Shown in pieces: positions 1 through 6,349 of a stretch of DNA of 16,418 nucleotides. The stretch is from Acetofilamentum sp. (GTDB lineage Bacteria; Bacteroidota; Bacteroidia; Bacteroidales; DTU049). The stretch spans positions 1 through 16,418 of the forward strand of contig DYON01000026.1 of assembly GCA_020720525.1 (NCBI GenBank), written 5' to 3'. Position numbers and translations under genes: made by a program. Every line of letters starts with the position of its first letter. The stretch's first letter is position 1. Under the pieces are notes generated by a model that made no database searches, was not told where the DNA came from, and saw only the letters and a program-made list of their open reading frames with translations.

Positions 1-199
1 AATATAGCCAATCAATTCGTGATATTTGAGATTCTGCTTGCTGAATCGCAAATAGATTAGCTGTAATAAGCAAAAGAATTTCGGCTTCTAATTCGAATAA
101 TTCGTGGTTAAACCAGTAAATTGAAGTTGCGTAAATTTTACTTTTTCCGCATGAATAGTGGCGACTCAAAAAAGATATAGCCAGCTTGGTTTTGTGCAA
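1..199 (-). other. Open frame off the left edge; possible 5' part of a divergent gene
   Basis: On the minus strand a frame without stops runs from a TTG codon at 199 to the left edge, about 66 codons, right after a TGA at 200-202. It has no ATG, so a start would have to be TTG. The distal part is rich in Glu, Leu and Ile, has an acidic-aliphatic helical look, and ends in ...RIDWLY. I do not recognise a family. On the plus strand all frames close quickly; one is open from base 1 to a TAG at 58-60 and could be the tail of an upstream gene. The region may equally be non-coding or decayed coding sequence. Confidence 0.22.
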
Positions 200-220
200 T
201 CAGATAATGGTTTTTCTTCG

Positions 221-228
221 TAATTTTG
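221..228 (+). promoter_or_regulatory. Candidate Bacteroidota -7 box for iadA
   Basis: TAATTTTG matches the TAnnTTTG -7 consensus of the Bacteroidota primary sigma factor exactly. It ends 16 bases before the iadA ATG, implying a leader of roughly 10 bases. I see no well-spaced TTG -33 element, so the call rests on the -7 box and its position. Confidence 0.45.
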
Positions 229-244
229 CATCAAATAGCTTTTT

Positions 245-1408
245 ATGAAACTTCTGAAAAATTGCAATGTATATGCTCCCACTTTTTGGGGGCTCAACGA
301 CATTTTAATTGCTGGTGAAACAATTGTTGGCATTGCACCAAGCATTCAAGCTCCCATTGGTGTCGAAACAGAAGTTTTCGACATGCAAGGAATAACCATT
401 ATTCCAGGTTTTGTTGATGCACACGTACATATTGCTGGCGCAGGTGGCGAAGGTGGACCTGCTACACGCACACCCGAAATGCAACTTTCCAAATTTATTC
501 AATCCGGTGTAACTACAGTTGTTGGATGTCTTGGTACCGACGGTCTTACACGAAGCCCCGAATCGGTGCTCATGAAAGCCAAAGGATTAAAAGCCGAAGG
601 TATTTCGTCGTGGATTTGGGTTGGAGCATACCAAGTGCCAACGCCAACTTTTACCGGCGACGTTGGACGCGACATTGCACTTATTGACGAAGTTGTTGGT
701 GTTGGCGAAATTGCACTCAGCGATCACCGTTCGTCGTGGCCAACTACCGACGAATTGCTTCGTTTGACCGAACATGCTCGCGTTGGCGGAATGTTGGGCG
801 GCAAAGCTGGAATCATCAATATTCATCTTGGCGACCAGACCAATCCGTTTCAACCCATGTACGATGTGGTTGAGCGCAGCAACAAAATGCTGAAACTCAC
901 CCAGTTTTTACCAACGCATTGCAACCGCAACGACTATACCCTCGACAGTGCCATCGAATTTGCCAATCAAGGCGGATATATCGACATAACCACAAGCTCG
1001 TATCCCTATTTCCCCGAATACGAAGTGAAACCGTCGAAAAGTGTTGCCATGATTCTGAAAGCTGGCATCCCAATTGAGCAAATCACTTTTACTTCCGACG
1101 CAGGTGGTTCGCTGCCAGGCTTCGACGAGCAAGGCAATTTGATTAAACTCGAAATGGGCTCGCCCAATGCCAATCTGACCGAAATGCTCGACATTGTTAA
1201 TCAGGAAGGATTGCCACTCGAAACCGCATTGAAGGTTCTGACTTCAAATCCAGCACGAATTTTAAAACTGCCACGCAAAGGCCAACTGCAAGCAGGATTC
1301 GACGCCGACTTAGTAGCAATCGACAATGGAAAAATTGTACACGTAATTGCCCGCGGACAGTGGATGATGAAGGAGAGCAATCTTCTCAAAAAAGGCAGTT
1401 ACGAATAA
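245..1408 (+). CDS. iadA: Isoaspartyl (beta-aspartyl) dipeptidase, amidohydrolase family M38
   Basis: Cytosolic metallopeptidase that hydrolyses dipeptides with an N-terminal isoaspartyl residue, clearing products of damaged-protein turnover. The 387 residues match the 390-residue E. coli IadA along the whole length as I recall it. Metal ligands are visible: H60 and H62 (DAHVH), H194 (NIHLGD), H225 (LPTHCNRN) and D285 (TSDAGGS). Substrate-site landmarks E69 (GGEGGPATRTPE) and S289 are also present. One oddity: the segment that in E. coli carries the carbamylated metal-bridging Lys (GVKCAISDHRS) reads GVGEIALSDHRS here, with E155 at or next to the bridging position. The ATG lies behind a -7 box with no Shine-Dalgarno sequence. 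It is the first gene of a plus-strand group, 98 bases before the thioredoxin gene; whether they share a transcript is unclear. Confidence 0.93.
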   Translation: MKLLKNCNVYAPTFWGLNDILIAGETIVGIAPSIQAPIGVETEVFDMQGITIIPGFVDAHVHIAGAGGEGGPATRTPEMQLSKFIQSGVTTVVGCLGTDGLTRSPESVLMKAKGLKAEGISSWIWVGAYQVPTPTFTGDVGRDIALIDEVVGVGEIALSDHRSSWPTTDELLRLTEHARVGGMLGGKAGIINIHLGDQTNPFQPMYDVVERSNKMLKLTQFLPTHCNRNDYTLDSAIEFANQGGYIDITTSSYPYFPEYEVKPSKSVAMILKAGIPIEQITFTSDAGGSLPGFDEQGNLIKLEMGSPNANLTEMLDIVNQEGLPLETALKVLTSNPARILKLPRKGQLQAGFDADLVAIDNGKIVHVIARGQWMMKESNLLKKGSYE

Positions 1409-1506
1409 AAGCAAATCATTTCTACAATTTTTGACAGCTTAAACATGTTGTTTGAAATATGGTATTGTTTTTGACAACAGCCACCGTTTTAAATAAAATC
1501 ACCAAT

Positions 1507-1911
1507 ATGAAAACAAAAATTTCGATACCGGCAATTGCATTGGCAGCTATGCTTTTGTTTGTCGGCACCCTGGCCAACGCACAGGACATTAAACCAAAAA
1601 CTCTCACCATCACCACCGACAATTTCGACAAAACCATTGAAAAAGGAGTGGTTCTGGTCGATTTTTGGGCAACATGGTGTCGCCCATGCGTAGCACAAGG
1701 TCCAGTGATCGAGTTCTTAGCCGATTCGCTCGACGGAAAAGTAATTATTGGCAAAGTTGATACCGACAAAAACAAAGCACTGGGCCAACGCTTCGATATT
1801 AGGTACATCCCAACTACCATTATTTTTGTAGATGGAGTTGCCGTTGACAAAGCGTCGGGTTTTCAATCGAAAGAGGTACTTTTACAACGATTAAAGCCAT
1901 ATTTGAAATAG
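1507..1911 (+). CDS. Exported thioredoxin-fold protein with a CRPC active site
   Basis: A 134-residue thioredoxin. Residues 1-26 form a signal peptide (KTK, a hydrophobic stretch, then LANAQ), so the protein probably acts in the periplasm as a disulfide reductase or isomerase. The thioredoxin domain (about 30-134) shows VDFWATWCRPC with the redox pair C58 and C61, and the cis-proline at IPTT (P102). The usual motif is WCGPC; Arg between the cysteines is a less common variant and may shift the redox potential. The start is the ATG at 1507 because it leaves a clean signal peptide; an upstream in-frame ATG at 1459 would add 16 residues ahead of it. The DUF6132 gene, with its own paired cysteines, starts 76 bases downstream. 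Confidence 0.88.
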   Translation: MKTKISIPAIALAAMLLFVGTLANAQDIKPKTLTITTDNFDKTIEKGVVLVDFWATWCRPCVAQGPVIEFLADSLDGKVIIGKVDTDKNKALGQRFDIRYIPTTIIFVDGVAVDKASGFQSKEVLLQRLKPYLK

Positions 1912-1955
1912 CCGCAACTTTTTTGAATATTTTCTCGTTTTAGATTAAAAAATTT

Positions 1956-1963
1956 TACATTTG
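1956..1963 (+). promoter_or_regulatory. Candidate -7 box for the DUF6132-DUF3108 pair
   Basis: TACATTTG matches TAnnTTTG exactly and lies 24 bases before the TTG start at 1988. It suggests that the two downstream genes can be transcribed separately from the thioredoxin gene. No convincing -33 element was seen. Confidence 0.4.
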
Positions 1964-1987
1964 TATTCACATTAAAGCATCTGGTAC

Positions 1988-2215
1988 TTGAAAAAGATTT
2001 TGCTCCGCATTTTCAACTTAAAAGCCATCATTGGAATGTTTTTAGGCGCCACAGCAGGTTTCCTATACTACTACTATGTTGGCTGCGTAAACGGCTCTTG
2101 TCCAATCACTTCCAACCCATGGTCTTCTTTGGCATGGGGATTGATTATCGGTTGGCTGGCCGGCGATGCTTTTTATTCCGGTAAAAATAACAAATCTAAA
2201 AACCTGTCATCATGA
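1988..2215 (+). CDS. Small inner-membrane protein, DUF6132 family
   Basis: A 75-residue protein resembling DUF6132 in length and motif layout. A basic N-terminus is followed by a hydrophobic segment (about 13-31), a loop with GCVNGSCPITSNP (C33 and C38), and a second hydrophobic segment (about 48-63) with a polar Lys/Asn/Ser tail. This gives a two-helix hairpin with a paired-Cys loop. The start must be TTG at 1988: an in-frame TAA lies at 1973-1975, no ATG lies between, and the first internal ATG (2036) would remove the start of helix 1. Its TGA overlaps the ATG of the next gene (ATGA at 2212-2215), so the two are translationally coupled. Function unknown; the cysteines and nearby exported thioredoxin hint at a redox or metal link, which is inference. 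Confidence 0.75.
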   Translation: MKKILLRIFNLKAIIGMFLGATAGFLYYYYVGCVNGSCPITSNPWSSLAWGLIIGWLAGDAFYSGKNNKSKNLSS

Positions 2216-3033
2216 AAACAAGAAGTCTTTTAGCGGCTGCATCATTATTACTTTGTATTGCAGCTATCACTCCGGCCTCTGCGCAATATCGCACGATGAC
2301 CAACTCAGCCTTCAAAAAAGGCGAAAAGCTCACCTACATAATTTACTTCGACTCGTTCATTACGGGTAAGATTAAAGCTGCTTATGGCACATTCGAGGTG
2401 CTTCCTGCTGCCGAAACTATTGCCGGACGTAGTTGTTACCACGTGGTAGCTTCTGGTGCAACATTCAAGAAATACAATTGGGCTATTTACGTAAACGACC
2501 GTTTCGACACCTATATCGACGAGCAGGGTCTATTTCCTTGGTTGTTTTTACGAAGAGCCAACGAAGGAAATTACACTGCCGATCAGGATATTATTTTCAA
2601 CCATGGAAAAAATGTTGCTCAGTATAAAAACAATAAAAACGGATTGTCTTCCAACTACTATATTCCAGCATACACGCAAGATATTATTGCTGTAGGGTAT
2701 TATGTAAGAAATATCGACTTCTCTAAATTGGTTGCTGGAAGCAATTTCACAGTTCCTTATGCATTCGAAGACAGCCTTGAATCAACCACAGTCGTTTATC
2801 AAGGCACTCAAAACGTAAAAATTGGCATTGGAACTATCAATTGCCATGTTTTAAAGCCCAAAGTAATTGTTGGAAGTGTTTTTGGCGAAGCATATCCTCT
2901 CACCATTTATATGTCGAACGACAAAAACCGAATCCCGATTTACGCAAAAAGTTCTATTCTTATTGGAACTGTAAAATTTGAACTTATCAGTTACAGTGGA
3001 CTTAAAAATACGTTCGACGCAAAAAAGAAATAA
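2212..3033 (+). CDS. Exported DUF3108 domain protein
   Basis: A 273-residue protein with a signal peptide (1-24, ending PASAQ), so probably periplasmic or envelope-associated. The mature part fits DUF3108: FKKGEKLTYIIYF near residues 34-46, GTFEV at 59-63, GRSCYHVVASG near 72-82, then a beta-rich body with YVNDRFDTYID and a late LKPKV segment. The family is common in Bacteroidota and Pseudomonadota, is predicted to form a lipocalin-like beta fold, and has no established activity. Its ATG overlaps the stop of the DUF6132 gene by four bases, so co-expression is likely. A hairpin terminator follows 9 bases after the stop. Family assignment is from pattern recognition, not a profile search. Confidence 0.8.
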   Translation: MKTRSLLAAASLLLCIAAITPASAQYRTMTNSAFKKGEKLTYIIYFDSFITGKIKAAYGTFEVLPAAETIAGRSCYHVVASGATFKKYNWAIYVNDRFDTYIDEQGLFPWLFLRRANEGNYTADQDIIFNHGKNVAQYKNNKNGLSSNYYIPAYTQDIIAVGYYVRNIDFSKLVAGSNFTVPYAFEDSLESTTVVYQGTQNVKIGIGTINCHVLKPKVIVGSVFGEAYPLTIYMSNDKNRIPIYAKSSILIGTVKFELISYSGLKNTFDAKKK

Positions 3034-3042
3034 ATAATTCCG

Positions 3043-3070
3043 AAAAGCCTCCTGAAATGGGGGCTTTTTT
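3043..3070. terminator. Bidirectional intrinsic terminator between convergent genes
   Basis: AAAAGCCTCC at 3043-3052 pairs with GGGGGCTTTT at 3059-3068 across a 6-base loop (one T-G wobble). T residues follow on the plus strand, and the mirrored A run at the left arm supplies a U tract on the minus strand. It follows the DUF3108 stop by 9 bases and touches the stop codon of the convergent M28 peptidase gene, so it probably serves both transcripts. Confidence 0.82.
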
Positions 3071-4469
3071 ATTTTATTTCAATCACAAGTTTATTGGTGA
3101 TTGCAGCAACCAACTTCACCATATCGGTATAAAGAGCTATATTGATGGTTTCGGGAGTATCGGTTGGTAAATGCAAATGCGCATACGAATTGGTTGTTAC
3201 AAAATACAAACCAGGTATTCCTTGTTCGAATAAAGGTGTGAGATCGGCACCGCCGCCAGCCCATGTGCGAGGCGAAATGCGGTTACCCAATTCTATCGAA
3301 GTGCTGTCGGCCAAAGCCCATAGATTGGGGCAGCTTTTGCCATTGCCAACCATCAAGCTATCGCCATAGCCAATACAATCCATGTTGAACGCAGCAACAA
3401 TCTGCTCTTTTGGAACAGGTAAATTTTGGGCCAAAAATCCCGATCCAACCAATCCTTTTTCCTCGCTGCCAAAAAGGACAAATATGATTGAACGCTTCAT
3501 CTTTGCTCTTTGCAACGAAAAAGCACGAGCAAGTTCCATCACTGCGGCACTACCCGAAGCATTGTCGTTGGCACCATGGTAAATTACATTATGACCAATA
3601 GTTCCAACATGGTCGAGATGAGCTCCAATAAGAATATATTCATTTTTTAGCACTGGATCGCTTCCTTCGAGAATTCCAACAACATTATGCGAAAATCCCT
3701 CGGCTGAATAAGATGCTTGCACCATCACATTTGCACGTTTGTTAACCGCAATGCTATGAGCCATCTTGGTTGAATCGATAAGCGATTGCAATTGGCTCAA
3801 TGTGAATCCAGAGTTTGAAAGCAAATAATCTGCTTTTTCAACCGAAATTTGAACTTGTGGCATATCTTCGTGCATGGGTCCTTCGCCATGCATCACGCTG
3901 CCAATGGGCTTTTGAGGATTGGTCTGATTGGGAAGCGTCACAAACACAATAGCTTTAGCACCATGACTCCATGCCATATCGGCATGTCGGCGAATGGTAA
4001 ATGCGGGCAAATCTTTATTGTATGGTGGATTCGATTTAAAAACCAAAACAATTTTTCCCTTCACATCAACACCTTGATAGTCGGAAGCAGTTCCATATCC
4101 GCAAAACACAACATCTGCTTCAACATTGCCACTGCCCGAATAACCCCTCACCGAAAAGTCGACACCAGCTACAAGTTGCATCATGTCGCGACCAGTTTCA
4201 ATAAGAAATTGTGCCGAATCGATCACATTTATATCAATCGGAAACTGCTGTGGACAAAAGTTTTCGCCAGCCGATTTTATTCCATGCTTTTTTAAAAACG
4301 CCATTGAATAATTAAGAGCCTTGTTGTAGCCTTCAGTACCTGGTAATCTACCAGCCAAACTATCGGAAGCGAGTACCCGAACGAGACTCATCAGACTATC
4401 GGAGCATACTTGTGGTTGTTGCGCCTGCAAAAAAACAGGAAACAACAGAAAAAATAAAAAGTATTTCAT
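3069..4469 (-). CDS. Exported M28 family zinc aminopeptidase with PA-domain insert
   Basis: A 466-residue metallopeptidase with a signal peptide (1-18, FLQAQ), expected in the periplasm or outside the cell, trimming N-terminal residues from peptides. The catalytic M28 core carries all expected two-zinc residues: H284 and D286 in GAHLDHVG, D302 in GANDNASG, catalytic E336 with ligand E337 in GSEEKGLVGS, D364 in NMDCIG, and H433 in HLHLPTDTPE. Residues about 85-235 form a PA-like insert (VVFCGYGT, GKIVLVF, GAKAIVFVT). Length and order are normal for Bacteroidota M28 enzymes. It lies 4 bases after the phosphofructokinase stop, so the two are probably co-transcribed even though their functions differ. 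Substrate preference cannot be told from sequence. Confidence 0.92.
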   Translation of the reverse strand: MKYFLFFLLFPVFLQAQQPQVCSDSLMSLVRVLASDSLAGRLPGTEGYNKALNYSMAFLKKHGIKSAGENFCPQQFPIDINVIDSAQFLIETGRDMMQLVAGVDFSVRGYSGSGNVEADVVFCGYGTASDYQGVDVKGKIVLVFKSNPPYNKDLPAFTIRRHADMAWSHGAKAIVFVTLPNQTNPQKPIGSVMHGEGPMHEDMPQVQISVEKADYLLSNSGFTLSQLQSLIDSTKMAHSIAVNKRANVMVQASYSAEGFSHNVVGILEGSDPVLKNEYILIGAHLDHVGTIGHNVIYHGANDNASGSAAVMELARAFSLQRAKMKRSIIFVLFGSEEKGLVGSGFLAQNLPVPKEQIVAAFNMDCIGYGDSLMVGNGKSCPNLWALADSTSIELGNRISPRTWAGGGADLTPLFEQGIPGLYFVTTNSYAHLHLPTDTPETINIALYTDMVKLVAAITNKLVIEIK

Positions 4470-4473
4470 TTAA

Positions 4474-5703
4474 TTAAGGGATAACGACCGGAAAATCGTA
4501 CTTAAAATCGAAGAAAGTACGATCGCCAAGAATATGATACATAAAATCGAAATAAGCATCGGTGAATCGCATCTCGTCAACGTCGTAATAAATATCTGGA
4601 AGAGGCTGATTGCCAACTGCTCCCATGTCGATACAACCAGTATTGAATTCCTCAAGTTCGGGATATCGTACCATTTTTTTAATCACAGGCATTTTGCCAT
4701 AATCTTCACGAAGAAGCAAATCGACCACCTTATCGGCCAAAGTTGCAGTAAGTTTACGATCATAAAGGCGGCATTCGCCCGAACGAGCAAAGTAACCAAT
4801 GTTTTGAGCCCGAGCTTCAATTCCCAACTTATGCGAAATTTCGCTTGCAATCACTCCGCTAATTCCACCCAATCGAGGATGCCCGTATTCGTCAACTTCG
4901 GTAGAAGCATAAACCACATCGGTTCTTCCTGTTTCGTCGTTGTACCATTTCACACCTTCTGATACAGCAATAATAAGCGATTTTTTGGAGCTGCGCATAA
5001 AATTCTCTTTCACCTGCTCAAGAAAAAAGTCTTTGCGGTTTTTATCCATCGGATGTTCGGGAATGAGAATCATATCGGCCTGTCCGTAGGCAGCACCACC
5101 AACCAACCAACCTGCATCGCGGCCCATCACTTCGAGCACCATAATACGCGAATGCGATTCGGCGGTAGTTTTAATTCGCTGCGTAAGCTCCATCACACCT
5201 TTAAGCGCACTTGGATAACCTGGACACAATACACCCTCGATTTTCAGATTGCCATATTCGTGAATTGTGCGTGTGCGCAAATCGTTGTCGATAGTTTTTG
5301 GAAAACCGATAACAGGAATTCCTTCGGTTTCGTACAATTTTTTAGCAGCACCATTGGTATCGTCGCCACCAATTGATACCAATACATCTATTTTGTAGCG
5401 TTCCAGATTTTTGAGAATCTGCGGAACACGATTTTCGGGGTTCTTTTTTGAAGGAAATGGATTGGTTCGACTCGAACGCAGCGCTGTTCCACCATAAATA
5501 CCATCATAAGGTTGATTGGTAAGGTCAATCACATCACCATCGCCCAGCAAACCTTTCCAACCATGCCGAACACCATAAACCTTATAACCAAGCAATTGAG
5601 CTCTATTTCTAATATTTTCAATACTTGAGTTAATAGCAGGAGTATCGCCACCACCGGAAAGTATTCCGAGTGTTTTACCATGAAATATTTTGTATTCTCT
5701 CAT
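4474..5703 (-). CDS. pfp: 6-phosphofructokinase with pyrophosphate-type active-site residues
   Basis: Glycolytic enzyme phosphorylating fructose 6-phosphate to fructose 1,6-bisphosphate, 409 residues. Seen motifs: LSGGGDTPAIN (15-25), GGTALRSSR (71-79), SIGGDDTNG (110-118), PKTIDND with catalytic D139 (135-141), MGRDAGW (193-199), and SEG followed later by GGISG. In E. coli ATP-PFK, Gly104 (GGDG) and Gly124 (PGTIDND) define ATP use. Here they are D115 and K136, the Asp/Lys pair typical of PPi-dependent enzymes, so a reversible PPi reaction is predicted. The start is the ATG at 5703, giving MREYKIFHGK just before the first motif; an open frame continues upstream to an ATG at 5811 but looks non-coding. 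It is the first gene of a pair with the M28 peptidase. A profile search may label it simply ATP-dependent 6-phosphofructokinase. Confidence 0.9.
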   Translation of the reverse strand: MREYKIFHGKTLGILSGGGDTPAINSSIENIRNRAQLLGYKVYGVRHGWKGLLGDGDVIDLTNQPYDGIYGGTALRSSRTNPFPSKKNPENRVPQILKNLERYKIDVLVSIGGDDTNGAAKKLYETEGIPVIGFPKTIDNDLRTRTIHEYGNLKIEGVLCPGYPSALKGVMELTQRIKTTAESHSRIMVLEVMGRDAGWLVGGAAYGQADMILIPEHPMDKNRKDFFLEQVKENFMRSSKKSLIIAVSEGVKWYNDETGRTDVVYASTEVDEYGHPRLGGISGVIASEISHKLGIEARAQNIGYFARSGECRLYDRKLTATLADKVVDLLLREDYGKMPVIKKMVRYPELEEFNTGCIDMGAVGNQPLPDIYYDVDEMRFTDAYFDFMYHILGDRTFFDFKYDFPVVIP

Positions 5704-5714
5704 AATTTTTTTTG

Positions 5715-5745
5715 CGAAAATAGTAATTGTTGCCGAAACAACCAA
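5715..5745 (-). promoter_or_regulatory. Candidate promoter of the phosphofructokinase gene
   Basis: Read on the minus strand, TTGG (5745-5742) is followed after 19 bases by TATTTTCG (5722-5715), close to the Bacteroidota TTTG/TAnnTTTG pattern with a C in the -7 box. The box ends 11 bases before the ATG at 5703. This supports the shorter start, since the longer frame's ATG at 5811 would lie upstream of this promoter. Confidence 0.45.
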
Positions 5746-5900
5746 GCTCAATATGTAGCCGTTGATGTTCTCAACAGAGACCATTTTTCCTAATGCGGGA
5801 CAGATACACAAAAGTGATAAACCACAATAGAGTATTATTCCGTTGATTAATAGCTATATATCGTCAAAATATCAGTCGGGCTTATTTATTGCAGAAATTA

Positions 5901-5912
5901 AAAAAAGGAGGG
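5901..5912 (+). promoter_or_regulatory. Unusually strong Shine-Dalgarno sequence
   Basis: AAAAAAGGAGGG ends three bases before the ATG at 5916; GGAGG itself is four bases before it. It fixes the receiver-domain start at 5916 rather than an upstream TTG at 5889. No other gene in the window has such a site, and Bacteroidota generally rely little on Shine-Dalgarno pairing. Confidence 0.7.
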
Positions 5913-5915
5913 AAT

Positions 5916-6329
5916 ATGAAAACAGAAATTCCAAAAAGAAAAAGAATAATTGTTGTTGACAATGAGAAAATCATTTTAGAAGGAATAAAAACGATATTTC
6001 TAACAACTGGCTTCGCCGAAGAAGTACTTTGCTTTCAAAGCATAGAAGAATTAATCAACTGCAACATATCGGACATCGATGACGAAATAGCCCTTCTCAA
6101 TTTCTCGAAAGAAGATGCATCTACCTGTATTCGAGTAGAAGAAATTGTGAACAAGTATCCCAAAATGAGGATGATTGCCCTAACAGATTGCATTCGGCTG
6201 ATGAATTGTGAAAAAGCACTTCGATGTGGATTAAAAGGTGTTGCATTAAAAACCGTTGGGATTCTCGAAATTGAAAAAGCTATTCGGGTTGTAGAATCGG
6301 GCGAAACGTTTGTTTCGCAAGATCATTGA
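5916..6329 (+). CDS. Orphan pseudo-receiver domain, NarL/FixJ-type, no output domain
   Basis: A 137-residue protein that reads as one response-regulator receiver domain. It starts KRIIVVDNEKIILEGIK (acidic site D15, with N16 where Asp is usual) and ends with LKTVGILEIEKAIRVVESGETFVS, the receiver alpha5 pattern of NarL/FixJ regulators. Conserved T90 (IALT) and K112 (LKTV) are kept. The phospho-acceptor position, normally LLDISMP, reads LLNFSKE, so the Asp is N62 and classical phosphorylation is unlikely. The protein stops where the linker to a LuxR-type helix-turn-helix would begin, and no such domain follows in any frame before the convergent pyruvate kinase gene. No histidine kinase is nearby. 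It may act by protein contact, or be a remnant of a longer regulator. It sits between two glycolytic genes transcribed the other way. Confidence 0.78.
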   Translation: MKTEIPKRKRIIVVDNEKIILEGIKTIFLTTGFAEEVLCFQSIEELINCNISDIDDEIALLNFSKEDASTCIRVEEIVNKYPKMRMIALTDCIRLMNCEKALRCGLKGVALKTVGILEIEKAIRVVESGETFVSQDH

Positions 6330-6340
6330 AAATTTCAATG
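6301..6340. repeat. Two adjacent inverted repeats at the receiver gene's 3' end
   Basis: GCGAAAC (6301-6307) and GTTTCGC (6312-6318) form a perfect 7-bp stem around GTTT. CATTGAAA and TTTCAATG (6324-6340) mirror each other around a single A and contain the TGA stop. They lie between the convergent receiver and pyruvate kinase genes. Neither has a clear U tract, so a termination role is uncertain. Confidence 0.4.
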
Positions 6341-6349
6341 TACTGTTGA

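Noticed and set aside
3849..4295. 148-codon plus-strand frame opposite the M28 peptidase
   Set aside because: Antisense to an intact catalytic gene, with no recognisable motif or start context.
5704..5811. In-frame N-terminal extension of phosphofructokinase from an ATG at 5811
   Set aside because: The 36 added residues are unlike any PFK N-terminus, and a candidate promoter (5715-5745) lies inside the extension; the ATG at 5703 sits just ahead of the first conserved motif.
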